Shown here: positions 32,801-54,526 of the stretch, piece after piece
Layout: each line of letters starts with the position of its first letter
How positions within the stretch are numbered: the first letter of the stretch is position 1
NCBI GenBank assembly: GCA_965153355.1
Contig: OZ231127.1
Location: 89,714,001-89,778,000 of the forward strand
Direction of reading: 5' to 3'
Length of the DNA stretch: 64,000 nucleotides
DNA from: Flaccisagitta enflata
Lineage: Eukaryota; Chaetognatha; Sagittoidea; Aphragmophora
Notes under the pieces: generated by a model
Databases searched by the model: none
Told to the model about the DNA's origin: nothing
Seen by the model: the letters and a program-made list of their open reading frames with translations, nothing else
Program-made: the position numbers and the translations under genes

Positions 32801-34793
32801 GTGTGGTTTTCACTCTTAGGGATGTTAAGCTGGTAATGGTGCATTAGTGTATCGCTGAATAATGACCATTGTAATAGCTTTCTTCTACACTTGGTTGCCT
32901 GCTGCACTAAAACTCGGAATAGTGTGTTTCCCTAGTAACCCGTTTCCTAGATACCAAGCCGAAAACACAAAGTGCAAAGTCTAAGTTATTTGATTCAAGC
33001 TTTACCCAGTTCATATCAGGAAAAGTCAAAGGAGCTGATGTGGAAAATAAAACGGAACATTTTTTTACGGGTTCCAGATCGCAGAGAGCCACGAAATTTT
33101 ACATGTGACATCGGACAGAGATGGTGAAGGGTTGTGGGGATCAAAATTTTTGAAACATCGGTTTTTTGGCACCTTCACAGCGGCTTCCATTATTCATTCA
33201 TTGTTTTACCTATAATAGATGGCTTCCAGTGAACTTTTGATTCCCCACAGTTGTTAGTGCACATTTACTTAATCCAAATCTGCAATTCATTAGGATTTTG
33301 AAGGTCCACAGACTTCCTAATATGTTCCGACATGAGGTGTTACTTTTACTAATTTAGCAAATATTGTATGTAGAAGAAAATAAACATTGGGCCTATCGTT
33401 TTCACATTCGTTGGCACTCATTGAGTGTCTCTAACCCAAACCAGGCCCGAAAAAGTCATCTCATGAATTTTCATCAAGAGCTTATAATACCCTTAACAAT
33501 GCATGCAAAGGCAAAGATTCTGGTCGTTCATATACAACAGGAGTAGTGCAATCGCCCGCCCTACCACTCAATTATTTACATAAATGATAATCAAATGAAA
33601 ATCTTTTTCAAGCTGCCCCTACCGAGAGAGTAGTCCTCGATAATGCTGCACATAGCTTCGTTGAGTTTCTTAAACTTTCTATTGAAAGGATCGTCGTTGA
33701 TTCTTTCGAGGAGAAACGACAAATCCAACACTTCGCAGAAATAGTCTATGTTGAAGGAAAGTAAACCAAACTTCTCGACCAGATCCACTTTGGACAACAC
33801 GTTGATGTGAGGAAGAGCCAGTTGCAACATCGTCGATAAACTGAGATACATGGTTACTTTGTTTCATTGAACAGACCGCATAACGTTTACCATGACAAAG
33901 AAAGATGGGGGGCGGGGGTCTAGGAAGGAATGAAGATAAACGGATCTTTCGAGGGAAAGAAGATGAAAGGGTCTCTTTACTTTAGAAACCGTTGAAGGAA
34001 TGAAGTCGAGAAGTGAGTTTCAAGCTACAAATCGCAGTGAACGCGAAACACAGTGAATCTATAACATGTGGAATCGTCTGAAGCATCGTACCTGGTACAC
34101 AATACGGAGATAAATTTGGAAGGCTCCGTGCAGTAATGAGAATCGACGAGATGAACGGCGGTTAGTCGGAAATTCCATTTGATCGTCAATGTCTCTAAAA
34201 GTTTGGCGACGGAATTGTGATGAGTGTACAATTCCACTTGGCCCGGAAAGTCAAACAGGAAGTAAACTTGATCGTCACCGCCGCCGCGTCTCTTTTCAGA
34301 GTCCTCTCCTTCGGGCTCTCTCAATGCGGCGACGGCAGCGTCGATCTCTGATTGTAGCCAATCCATGTTACGCTCCAAATACTCCATGCAGAACACGAGA
34401 CCACCGTTGGGACCCAAAGACATCGACGACATCACTTCCTCCAATTGGATTAGCTGATTGGATTAGTGTTGGGGGGAAAAACAGGGGAAAAGGACTAAGA
34501 AAACTTTGACACAATCTGGTTACATCTGAAACATTTCGGGTTCACATCAAATCACGAAATACATCAACGACCCGGGGTGGAAGGGGGCGGGGGGTGGGGA
34601 AGGTGTGGAAATGCGGGTGTTCATTCACCTTGGCGATATCAACGGCAGCGGTATACGGCAGAGTATCATTGGCTGGGTCGAGATTGACTACGATCGTTTT
34701 CCGGCCGAGAAGAGACAACAAATTGGCCATTCCGGCGCAGTAAGTTGTTTTCCCACATCCCGGCGGACCCACCACAACTTGGCCCCACGGCAT
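21942..34793 (-). CDS. GPN2: GPN-loop GTPase 2
   Basis: Four exons, 34629-34793, 34092-34453, 33623-33840 and 21942-22207, join to 336 codons (human 310). GPN GTPases act in cytoplasmic assembly and nuclear import of RNA polymerase II. Seen: the P-loop GPPGCGKTT (residues 9-17), NLDPAND, the defining GPN insert (SMSLGPNGG, about 69-71), [11 protein letters not shown] (G3), LSKVDL (G4) and the C-terminal [20 protein letters not shown]. Borders are GT-AG; exon 3 ends CTCG|gtaggg and exon 4 starts ccccag|TGTCG, giving [15 protein letters not shown] across an 11,415-bp intron. That intron holds the LTR retrotransposon, microsatellites and a tRNA-like sequence. I chose the ATG at 34793 ([12 protein letters not shown]); an upstream in-frame ATG at 34823 would add ten residues. 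The two-residue spacer and variable linker after helix alpha ([15 protein letters not shown]) is longer than usual. Confidence 0.93.
22497..22575 (-). ncRNA. tRNA-like sequence (tRNA-derived SINE head or tRNA pseudogene)
   Basis: On the minus strand TTAGCTTAGTGGTAACG fits the pol III A box and D arm, and about 30 bases on GGTCGCGAGTTCGATTCCCG fits the B box and T arm. I cannot pair the would-be acceptor ends, and the T stem has a mismatch, so a working tRNA is unlikely. It lies in GPN2 intron 3. Confidence 0.5.
23057..23262. repeat. Two (GT)n microsatellites
   Basis: Pure GT runs at about 23057-23140 and 23188-23260, separated by about 45 bp of unique sequence, in GPN2 intron 3. Confidence 0.97.
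23380..23920 (+). repeat. 5' long terminal repeat
   Basis: 541 bp, TG...CA ends, with TATAAAAGG at 23620-23628 as the likely core promoter. A TGG at 23925, five bases past the LTR end, could begin the primer binding site; I could not match it to a tRNA. Confidence 0.93.
23620..23628 (+). promoter_or_regulatory. TATA box in 5' LTR
   Basis: TATAAAAGG, repeated at 29099-29107 in the 3' LTR. It is the only canonical TATA element in the LTR. Confidence 0.6.
24591..24630 (+). repeat. Four 10-bp TGACACCTAC repeats in the gag leader
   Basis: Four perfect copies in tandem, 41 bp upstream of the gag ATG, inside the retrotransposon. Confidence 0.9.
24671..26350 (+). CDS. Gag-like protein of the LTR retrotransposon
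   Basis: One 559-codon ORF. Gag forms the particle that packages element RNA in the cytoplasm. Residues about 45-100 are Gln-rich and likely coiled coil ([20 protein letters not shown]). Residues about 170-350 resemble a capsid-type fold of retrotransposon Gag proteins ([40 protein letters not shown]). The next 140 residues are basic and rich in Arg, Ser and His and may bind RNA; no CCHC zinc knuckle is seen. Residues about 497-525 hold three acidic repeats of GSTDTDEED type. The frame is intact, in line with the near-identical LTRs. The superfamily (Ty3-like or other) is uncertain without pol. Confidence 0.85.
   Translation: MPPQDTHPRPNLSNPAGNTSITPIMNQSTTHQGNVTGHQPQRDPTMADLMRMMQQMQAQLQTQLKDQQTQLDIQFQSHADQVNKIQAQTNQLIATVNALTESKAGTSSSLPNAAAPPGVQFGASDAKTQHDNLKLGAGTSSKPPKEPSQPITEVIEYDDDETYTRRTQSLPNLKPFKFGDKNANWTTWVKQYVRTIRGYLHPRTTKDLYKLCIDMLPAYLNPAAHNALEHCQHQEDWPMLVQELEECFDDPKMRQNWQTDFQAYKWDGIEPLHVYKGNVIGYVDKYDKDLRGLSKPLRKAYFNRFLAGLPTDYHNFIDQQLYDDNRTVENALKSAQKFQATKERRSKEGQTTKYTKELGAAAMFNDADRKSSVTFENSNTHKRLHALEQNMEQLNTERDKQSRAASEDRYQGRDAPFHPRNSRDLNRSQSHQNSDYQRSYGKPRDSHYQSLTGFSSRKDSKSPTRNHRNSQSTQGHSEHRHHQSRKEDQDDDNEEGSTDTDEEDGSTDTDEEDGSTDMNEEDEADCDKTLAAFYEHRNRNEEADFYRFREEYHEARENY
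26351..28858 (+). other. Non-coding 3' half of the retrotransposon
   Basis: 2.5 kb between the gag stop and the 3' LTR. The short ORFs show no known pol motif. A (CT)n run is at about 27939-27971. The sequence just before the LTR (GCAAAAGGGTAG, near 28840) is a weak polypurine tract candidate. Confidence 0.7.
28859..29399 (+). repeat. 3' long terminal repeat
   Basis: 541 bp, identical to the 5' LTR except for two substitutions (99.6 percent). Confidence 0.95.
29530..29900. repeat. (GTC)n and (GTT)n trinucleotide tracts
   Basis: GTC-rich imperfect repeats (29545-29650), then pure (GTT)n at about 29648-29690 and 29765-29832. Open frames across them are low-complexity artefacts. Confidence 0.93.
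30163..30356 (+). mobile_element. Palindrome-headed repeat, TCGCG type
   Basis: Head AGTCGCGTGCACGCGACT (perfect 18-bp palindrome), CCGCTTTGTCCG, GGTCGGTCGG tract, CTGCTCCTGCCC, tail CCCGCACGCGACTTCAGTAG then CCGTGTATCCGGCCTTGTT. Confidence 0.88.
30620..31085 (-). other. GC-rich block with overlapping open frames, unassigned
   Basis: This block is richer in GC and CG codons than the AT- or microsatellite-rich intron around it, and more than one minus frame stays open for 60-130 codons (one ends [12 protein letters not shown] and a stop). I recognise no family. It could be a retrocopied exon, a fragment of an element, or chance. Confidence 0.25.
31095..31385. repeat. (CTTT)n-rich microsatellite block
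   Basis: About 290 bp of imperfect CTTT/CTTCC units in GPN2 intron 3. Confidence 0.95.
31395..31806 (-). mobile_element. Hairpin-capped minisatellite element, inverted copy
   Basis: On the minus strand it reads TGGTCTGTGGTACCCGATGC as head, then GGGGCAGCGATCCCGAAGGG, GGCCGATGAC, and a core of about 14 copies of a ~22-bp unit (plus strand: AGCCTCGAAGCTCAAATCCC). The far inverted arm is not clear. Confidence 0.65.
31830..32180. repeat. G/T-rich imperfect trinucleotide block
   Basis: Mixed GTT/TTTC units such as TTGTTGTTTTCATTTT; a similar block is at 30360-30570 and 32450-32810. Confidence 0.85.
32191..32446 (+). mobile_element. Palindrome-headed repeat, diverged copy
   Basis: Head TTGTCGCGTGCTAAGCGACT, a (CGGT)n tract, tail CCGACGCACGCGACTTAGGT and CCTTGTT. 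Confidence 0.75.
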
Positions 34794-35287
34794 GATGATG
34801 ATTCCACCACAGAATGAAACCACAGTTCTTTTTTTTTTTACTTTATGAAGGAGAAAGATCTACACAAGCATTCAACACGACAAAGCAAATAGGTTCTCAA
34901 TCATGAAATAAACCAAACATCTCAACATCATTTCGCGAGAATCGAATGAGTATCACCTTCGACATTTAACAATTCGAAAAAGATCATAAAGTAAGTAATA
35001 ATTGTGTGCGTAATCGTGTACACCAAATCTTACACACCAAAATAGGGAGGCATCGATAATAAGCGGTTGAAGATTAGAAAATCACAAATAAAATAGGATT
35101 CGTGGAAGAATGATACAATCACTAATTTTTTTTCTGCTTTTCTAATTCGGTTGAGCTACAAGCCACCAAGTCGTCTCACGAGCCGCATTTTCTCAAGGAA
35201 CCGCTAAATCTTGAGTTAGTCAATTTCATCTAAAAAGCACGAAATCATCATTTGTGCGTTCTCCAGTTTTCTCCATTTCGTATAGAG
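34794..35287. other. Gap between NPEPL1 3' exon and GPN2 start
   Basis: AT-rich; holds the 3' end of NPEPL1 and the GPN2 promoter and 5' UTR. No exon or repeat stands out. Confidence 0.5.
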
Positions 35288-36411
35288 TTAAGTGCTTTTG
35301 ATTCTTTTACTCGGGCTGGCGTCATCGGCGGCGGTCTTGTTGACTTGTTTGCAATTCTTGGTAGGCGTCAATCTGACTGTGGAAGGAGGCGCGGGGGCGT
35401 GATCTCGGATCAGCGGAATCTTTAACCACGCGCCGAACATGTGGTTCAGTAGACCCACACCGTAACTGAGGAAATATTTGAAGGGTAGTGGTAAAGAGAA
35501 AAGTTATAAAAGTTGTGTATATTCCCAACACACTGGCCTCCACGACAATAGATTCTATGAGTGACCAGAGTGATAGAACATTCTATTCTAACCAGGGGTG
35601 TATATAGTTGCTAGATTTCTTTCCCCCTGGTCCTTAGATTTTCTTCCCCGCGGGGTCGCGGTTGCACTACATATGATTTAATTCCCCATATACACCCCAA
35701 TATAGTAATTTAGTAGTTTAGTGTAAAATAACGTTGTAGTACCTGAATGTTATATTTTAGTTGTGTAAATCGTCCATATTTTTCATCTTTTCATTTTTCC
35801 ACCCTTTGATTTCCTTCCCCAATTCCAAAGCCTTTTATTTTATTCCCCGACCCCCTGCCGGGGGGGGGGGGGGACAAATACGCAACTATAGACATGCCTT
35901 AATTTCTAACCACTGAGCATACTCACCCAGTGGCGCGGTCGCCACTTTGCACTGGCGACGCCATATCGACGTGAATCCAGGAGCCGCCCCAATCGAACCC
36001 CAAATGTGACATGATGAACAAGCCGGCGCATGATGGTTGAGCGTTTCCGCGGTCAGATACCGAATTCTGTCAGTGAAAAAAGGAAAGAGTAATGGAAATA
36101 GGATGTATTACCGCATACAGGGTTCAGGGGAATAATAGGTCACAATACTAGTACTAGCTCTGGAAAATTTTCTGTTTTCATAGAAAAACTAGACACCCAG
36201 TCACCTGCATATCAGCGACGGGGCTGGAGAATTCGGAGAAATGAAGCTCTGGCGTGAACGGAACTGGATGGCAGAGATCGCCGGAGACTTTTCCGGCGGC
36301 CACCGCGATGGTCTCCCAATCCTCATCGTTGGTCAACACGGAAGCGTGATACTTGCCAGTCGCGATTCCTTGAGCACCAGTCAAAGTAGCCATGTCCAGG
36401 ATGACATCGGC
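35288..36411 (-). CDS. NPEPL1: Probable aminopeptidase NPEPL1, last three exons only
   Basis: Exons 36205-36411, 35927-36066 and 35288-35465 join in phase to about 174 codons ending in TAA. They match the C-terminal part of leucyl aminopeptidase family M17 proteins of the NPEPL1 type: ADVILDMATLTGAQGIATGK, SGDLCHPVPFTPELHFSEF, DRGNAQPSCAGLFIMSHLGF then DWGGSWIHVDMA. M17 enzymes are two-metal aminopeptidases of the cytosol. The metal-binding and catalytic blocks (GKGxxFDxGG, NTDAEGR) lie in exons that should be upstream of 36411 and are not found there; minisatellites, a BEL/Pao fragment and then rhotekin follow instead. The first exon starts at phase 0, while the nearest rhotekin exon ends at phase 1, so the two do not splice in frame. 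Either a fragment gene, a rearrangement or an assembly error. Confidence 0.85.
35593..35901. mobile_element. hAT-type MITE, diverged copy
   Basis: Starts CAGGGGTGTATATAGTTG and ends with a worn inverted partner (CAACTATAGACATGCC). Flanks ATTCTAAC and ATTTCTAAC look like an 8-bp target duplication with one extra T. It lies in the NPEPL1 intron 35466-35926. Confidence 0.8.
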
Positions 36412-36469
36412 CTAGAAGGGAAAGAGGCGGGGGGAGGAAATGAACTACATCTATGTTTATCGAGATAAA

Positions 36470-36900
36470 CCAAATAGAGAATGACCCCAGAATGACTCAA
36501 TCTTGATTGACTAAATGGTGACTGAACCAATCTAGAACGACCCACTCGAGAACGACCCATTCGAGAACGAACCAATCGAGAACGACCCATTCGAGAACGA
36601 ACCAATCGAGAACACCCCAATCAAACGCCCCAATCGAGAACGCCTCTATAGTGATTGACCCAATTAAACGCCCCAATCAAGAACGCCCCAATCTTGATTG
36701 ACCAAATTGTGATTGCCCCAATTGTGATTTACCCAAATGAGAATGACCCAATAGAGAATGACCCAATAGTGAATGACCCTTCAACCGAGATTTACCCTTG
36801 AACCGAGATTGACCCAACCAAGAATGCTCCAATCGAGAATGACTAGATGTGGAAAATGACCCTGTCGAAAATGACCCCAAATCGAGTTTGACCCAATTGA
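36470..36900. repeat. Short-unit minisatellite (GAACGACCCAWTCGA)
   Basis: About 30 imperfect copies of a 13-15 bp unit with GA(A/T)TGACCCAAT and GAACGACCCATTCGA variants. Confidence 0.88.
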
Positions 36901-36991
36901 TTAACTATACTTAACTAAGTGAACCAGCTTTTCATCCCTCAGTACTGACCATGAACGACCATACAGTATTCACATATCAACATTTTCAACA

Positions 36992-37470
36992 TCAATCCAA
37001 AGGCTCTTCTATGGGAGTTGGGATGACGTGTGTGGCGAAGACCATGGTTGCTGGTTTTTTGTGTCTTGGAATGGTTGTTATTGGCCATTCTTCTTCGCCT
37101 TTGTAGAGGAAATCAGGCCCGCGATGGAAGGTGAGCCATTTTTCCTCCTCTTCGGGGCGTATGCCTCTGGAGCAGTGATCCGCGGGGTTCCTTGGGCCTT
37201 CGACGTATCTCCAGTCTTCCGGGGATGTGACGGCGTGAATTTTGGAGAGACGGTTGTTGATGAATGGGCCGTACACTTTTGCCTCGTCGAAGATTTGTTT
37301 TAGGACGACTTCACTGTCTGACCACATGATCGTCCTTTGAATCGGCACCTCGACGGCGTTGTTGATGAATGTGTGGAGTTGGATGCCTTTCTCCGCGGCG
37401 ACCAATTCGAGGCGGGGGATTGAATTGTGGTGGGATGCTTTCGCGGGATTGAGGGGGACGACGTGACTCA
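36992..37470 (-). pseudogene. BEL/Pao retrotransposon pol fragment (RNase H-like region)
   Basis: An open frame of about 150 codons has the Pao-type block NSIPRLELVAAEKG, the RNase H-like MWSDSEVVLKQI, and PEDWRYVEGPRNPADHCSRG that follows it in BEL/Pao polyproteins. Reverse transcriptase upstream and integrase downstream are missing. Its N-terminal side runs straight into the 30-bp minisatellite. Confidence 0.88.
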
Positions 37471-37479
37471 AACCAGTTT

Positions 37480-38150
37480 TCTCTGAATTTCTGTCACATG
37501 GCCTAGTTCTCTCCAAATGTGTGTCACACAGCCTAGTTTTCTCCATTGCATATCACACAACCCAGTTTTCTCAAAATATGTGTCACACAGCTCAGTTTTC
37601 TCCATTGTGTGTCACACAACCTAGTATTCTCCAAATGTGTCATAAAGCCCAATTTTCTCCATTGTTTGTCACACAACCCAGATTTCTCCGAATCTGTGTC
37701 ACATAGCCTAAGGTTTCTCCAAATGTGTGTCACACAACTTAAATTTCTCCAAATGTGTGTGCCACAATCTAGGTTTTTCCAAATATGTGTCACACAGCCC
37801 AGTTTTTACCAAGTGTGTTTCACACAGTCTAGTTTTCTCCATTGTGTGCCACACAACCTAGTTTTCTCAGAATGTGTGTCACAGAGCCTAGTTTTTTCCT
37901 TAATATGTCACACAGCCCAGTTTTCCCAAAAGCCTAATTTTCTCACAGCCTAATTTTCTCAGTTGTGGGTCACACAGCCCAGTTCTCTCTATTGTGTATC
38001 ACACAACCCATTTTCTAAAAATGTGTGTCACACAGTATTGGTTTCTCTGAATATGTGTTACACAGTTCAGTTTTCTCCAAATGAGTGTCCTGGCCTAGTT
38101 TTCCATACCCCAGGCTAACCCTGTTTTCTCCAAATGTGTGTCACTTTGTG
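37480..38150. repeat. 30-bp minisatellite, block 1
   Basis: About 20 imperfect copies of TCTCCAAATGTGTGTCACAC followed by AGCCTAGTTT. The centre of each unit is the near-palindrome TGTGTGTCACACA. Confidence 0.93.
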
Positions 38151-39219
38151 ATTTTTTCTGTTTGTCCTGTACAGTTTTCTCAAATGTGCTAAAGTACCTT
38201 TTGCCCTTCATGGTGACCTATCATCCCATGATATATCTTCTTCGAAGATGAGAGCTTTCCTTTAATCACTAAAAATCATAATATAACCATATATAGTATA
38301 AGAATTCTCTAAATCCCCACCCCTAGTGAATAAAGGGGCTCAACTAGGGATATGGACACCTTGGTTCTCTTTTTTCAATTAGGTCAACTCTAACCATAAT
38401 TGGGCTGAGTTGATGGTCCCGATCAATGCCAGAAGACAGCTCTAACAACACCCTTTCCCTAAAATATTTATTATTTCTAAATAAAAGATTAAGATATTTA
38501 TTTTTTAAGATAGGAAAATATGACACATTTAGTAAAAAATATACGCCTAAGGAATTTTGATAGTGTTTCAAAAGACCACAGATTAGGTATGTATGTATAT
38601 GGAGTTGGACAACATTACTTTATAACCAAAAATCTAGAATAAGGACAAGAGCCTTGGGAGCTCTAACTGGCGTTTCATCCGGACCCCTCACAGCTATCCT
38701 TAGAATTATCAAAATCCACTTCAAACCTTACCACAAAGCAGCTCAACGGATACAAATCAACAGCAAGAAAAATCTATAATTGTCAGCTATTTGTGAGATG
38801 TGCAAGTGACAAGAAAGAGTACCAGATGAGTGTGCTGAACGCCCCATGCTCCTCACAGCCATCTGATCTTCCCATTGTAAAATGCTCATAACACCCATAA
38901 CCTTAAATCAAGATCCTTCCCACTAATTGAGACAAATCTATCAAGTTACTCTGAGTCAACCCCAAACTCTAAAACTCATCATAGCCATTATGCAATTTAT
39001 GCAAAACAAATTACCAAAGGATAAGTCAATTATCAAAAGATAATGTAGTTACCAAAGGCAATGTTGTGAAGAAACCATACCCTTAGAGGTAAGAATCGAG
39101 AGTCAACCAAATGTATATGTAATGGAAGCTTACACTATATAAATGTCCATATCTTTTCCAAATTTTGTTCAATTTCTGTTTCCTTTTTATTAATTGTATG
39201 AGCTTTATATAGGATAAAT
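38151..39219. other. Unique AT-rich stretch
   Basis: No exon of rhotekin, NPEPL1 or another gene is recognisable on either strand; no strong repeat structure. Confidence 0.45.
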
Positions 39220-39224
39220 TGTTG

Positions 39225-39395
39225 CACAAGCCACACAGCCCAGTTTTCTGCATTATGTATCACACAATCCAGTTTTCTACAAATGTGTGTCACACAGACT
39301 AGGTATCTCCAAATGTGTGTCACACAGCCCAGTTTTCTCCAAAAGTGGGTCACACAGTCTAGGTTTCTCCATTGCGTGTCACACAATCTAGTTTA
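39225..39395. repeat. 30-bp minisatellite, block 2
   Basis: About six copies of the same unit as block 1, 1.1 kb away and in the same orientation. Confidence 0.9.
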
Positions 39396-39399
39396 TGAG

Positions 39400-39537
39400 C
39401 CCTGTGGTTATAAGCCCCGTAATAATGAGCCCTGTGGTTATGAGTGCCACGGTTATGAGCCCTGCAGTTATCAAGCCTTGCTGTTATAAGCCCTGCGGTT
39501 ATAAGCCCCGTAGTTATATGCCTTGCAGTAATAAGGA
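39400..39537. repeat. ~16-bp minisatellite (CCCTGYGGTTATRAGC)
   Basis: Eight to nine imperfect copies directly after block 2. Confidence 0.88.
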
Positions 39538-40009
39538 CAGGGTTTAGGGCCGCCCACAGGCGGCCAATATATATAACACAGATTTTTCTGAGCATTGATA
39601 TTTTTTCAAATATTGCATTATCGTTCATGCTCAAATAAGTTATCGTGGAACACGTTATGGCGAACGCCACTTGTTTTACTTTCTTTTCTCTTTTTCCTTT
39701 CATCTCGTTATCTTGCTTGCTTGGTATCGTGGCTTTATGTACATATTGTTGGAAAGTTGTAGTAAATTTGATTTTAAGCAATGTTCCCTAAAAAGATCTC
39801 TCAAAATATTGATATTTTAGCAAGAATACATGGGAACGTGTTTCCATGGCAACCGTCTATCATAGGGAATAAATCACTCTCTTATTAATCTATATTCCAA
39901 ACATCAGTCCCCTCACTTCATTTCTCTTGTCATTATCTTTGCATTGCCCCCGTCATCTCAAGTCTAGACGAGATCTACTGAACATAACTTCTTCTCTTCA
40001 TTTGCTCAC

Positions 40010-51908
<11,899 letters not shown>

Positions 51909-52083
51909 AGTTGCGGACACGCAACTCTATAAGAGGCTTTGTCCGTCCGTCTGTTGGTCAGTCGGTCGGTTGGTCGGTCCGTCGGTTGGTCGGTCCGTCA
52001 CGCTCGAGTTGTAAAGTGGGAAAACGCGCATTTCCGCCCCTGCCCACCCGTCCGCAACTGGTGGCCGTGTATCCGGCCTTGTT
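51909..52083 (+). mobile_element. Palindrome-headed repeat, TTGCG type, full copy
   Basis: Head AGTTGCGGACACGCAACT, CTATAAGAGGCTTTGTCCGT, (GGTCGGT)n tract, tail TGCCCACCCGTCCGCAACTG then GTGGCCGTGTATCCGGCCTTGTT in two pieces. The tail carries GTCCGCAACT, the exact inverse of the head start. Confidence 0.9.
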
Positions 52084-52324
52084 ATAAATACATTACGCAA
52101 CCAACAGACCAAACAACCAACCAACGGATACAGCCTTTTATAGAGATGCGAGGACTAAGGCCGTGATAAGGCCGAGACTCGGTTTTGAGGCCAAACCCGA
52201 AATTCGGTTTTGCCTTCAGACCCGACTTTGTTTTCTAGGATATTCTAACTTCTATATTATTCCATTCATCAAATCATTTTTGTAATTTATTCTCACCTTT
52301 TTGATGATATTATGTGTTAATGCG

Positions 52325-52325
52325 C

Positions 52326-52383
<58 letters not shown>
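52325..52383. repeat. (GT)n microsatellite
   Basis: 58-bp GT run. It is followed by CAGGGTGGCAGAAAATTCTA; the inverse, CTGCCACCCTGTGTG, precedes the next GT/CT run at 53078-53100, so 52384-53090 may be an inverted-repeat insertion with TATAGGTCCGAG ends. Confidence 0.9.
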
Positions 52384-52385
<2 letters not shown>

Positions 52386-53092
52386 GGTGGCAGAAAATTC
52401 TATAGGTCCGAGAAATGCCTTTTTTCCAATGCTATAAGTCCGACTTTTGAAGTTTCTCTCAAATGGTCAAATATTACCATTTTTTTCACTCTTACCTGTG
52501 GAGAAGCTATACAAAGACAACAAGGGGCTTAATAGCGTTTTATAGGTGAGGTCAAGTAGATAAAACAAAACTAAAACATAAAAATTCAACGACAAAAAAA
52601 TGTTAGACTCATATGGATACATTGAGCCCTGTCATTTGAATAAATTGATTTGAATTTTAAGTCATGTCATTCAATACAATTGGTGTCGACTTGAGAAAAA
52701 AAAGGAGAGCCTTGTCATTTGCATTAAATCGAATTCAGAAGCAGAGATCGGATGATTTAGCCTCAGAAACCAGAGGCGAAACAACAGTTGACTGTAATTT
52801 TCCAACTCGATCTGCATTCTAAAAATGCCATCCCATGGGCCACATTTCATTCAACACTCTTTTATGCAGTTCTGGCACTTCCTCCCTTGAGTCCTTTCAA
52901 TTTATCTTTCACTCCTTTCTTTTTTTCTTTTTTTCTTTCTTTCTTTCTCTTTTTCCTTCTTTCCCCCTCTTTTTCCTTCTTTCCCCCTCTTTTTCCTTCA
53001 TTTTTTCTTCCTCAAACCTATAAGTCCGACTCTTGATCTATAGGTCCGAGGAACGACGTTCCCAGCGTTCCCCTATTTCTGCCACCCTGTGT

Positions 53093-53101
53093 GTGTGTGT
53101 G

Positions 53102-53171
<70 letters not shown>
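53093..53171. repeat. (GT)n then (CT)n compound microsatellite
   Basis: Short GT run passing into about 68 bp of CT. Confidence 0.96.
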
Positions 53172-53174
<3 letters not shown>

Positions 53175-53814
53175 ATTAGTTACATTTATTTTATTGTTTT
53201 TTTTTATTATGCTGTTTAAACTAATTTTTCCCTTTTTTTTGTTCATCTTTTTCACAGATTTTTTGCTGTCTCAGTGCTGTCTCAATATGTCCGTGTCCAT
53301 GTCTGTGTCTGTTTGTGTATAAATTTGAATCTTTGCTTTTTTTCTCATTTTTTTTCTCATTTTCTCTCTTCTTTCTTCTTAAACTTTTTTTTTTCTTTCT
53401 CTCACTTTTTTCACTCTGGCAAATAACCAGACATCTCTTTGTTACTATTTTCATTTAAACAAAAAAAACGATGTAAACCTGTCATAAACCCGAGGAAAGG
53501 TTTTTAGGTATTCCGAACCCGAACCGAAACCGCAGAAAAAAACGCCATTCGCAAGGCCTTAGCGAGGACGCATCTAAAAAGACCATTGGCTGGTGCAGGC
53601 TTGAGTCTCGGTGAGGTTCTATGGACAGTTGAACAGAAATGACAATGGGCGAGGTATCCACCCTTTTTCTTTTTTTGTTTTTGTTTTTTCTTGCTTTTAT
53701 TTCATTTTTTTTTCTGTTTTTTTCTCTTTACTTTGTATAATTCTTTCCTTTTGATCCTTCAAGCCCCCCGAAATTTGTGATAATTCTTTGAGTTGTGCAA
53801 CGATGCCCCTTTTT

Positions 53815-54030
53815 AGTCGCAGACACGTTACTCTATAAGAGGCTTTGTCCATCCGTCAGTCCGTTGGTTCGTCCATCCGTCCGTTCGTCCGTCCGTACAT
53901 CAGCACAAGTCGAAAAGTGGGAAAACGAGTGTTTCAGAAGTGTTTTGTGGGAAGGGTGTTGGATGTGGATGGGAATTGGCCGCCCCTGCCATGCCCACTC
54001 GTCCGCAACGATATTGTGACCCCGCGTCAT
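53815..54030 (+). mobile_element. Palindrome-headed repeat, diverged
   Basis: Head AGTCGCAGACACGTTACTCT, TATAAGAGGCTTTGTCC, (CCGT)n tract, GTCGAAAAGTGGGAAAACGA, tail CCACTCGTCCGCAACGATAT then TGTGACCCCGCGTCA. Confidence 0.82.
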
Positions 54031-54210
54031 ATGTTATCCATTAGACGGCCACATCGGTTCGTTCGTTTCCCGATAAGGTTATTTTGGGGGGATGCATTTG
54101 ATGAGTGAGGACGGATTTGTCTTGGAAGGCAGTCACAGCGAAGGCAGTCAAACGAAGCTTTTCACAACTCATCGATGAGATTTTATCGCGATCCCAGGCG
54201 TGGGAGAGGA

Positions 54211-54359
<149 letters not shown>

Positions 54360-54395
54360 AAAAAGAGATAAAGACAAACAGACAGACAGACTCAC

Positions 54396-54526
54396 AGTCA
54401 GAATCATAGGGTGAACACGAATCTTGTTGATGGGAGCCTGGGAGGGGATTGAGGCCTCGGAGTTGGGCGGCGGGGGGGGGGGGGCGGAGGGGGGAACACC
54501 GCACTGTTGAGCCAGTTAACCCCAAC
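54396..54526 (-). CDS. Orphan exon resembling the start of eIF3 subunit f (MPN protein)
   Basis: On the minus strand a frame after an acceptor-like GGCTCAACAG reads a Pro-rich stretch, then NSEASIPSQAPINKIRVHPM and ILT, followed by a gtgagt donor. The eIF3f family begins with a Pro/Ala-rich tail and then VxLHPVIL...DSYERR; the donor falls where an intron would split that block. The next exon is not found downstream. An adjacent minus frame (IEKLINRDWKNHPTATATVD) is open too and could be real instead. A 13-base C run makes the frame unsure. Confidence 0.35.

Noticed and set aside
29454-32836. Many ORFs of poly-Val, poly-Cys, poly-Leu or poly-Thr
   Set aside because: They come from GTT, GTC, CTTT and similar microsatellites and have no domain.
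37480-39395. Possible CRISPR array (30-bp repeats)
   Set aside because: The whole 30-bp unit repeats without unique spacers, and the genome is eukaryotic.
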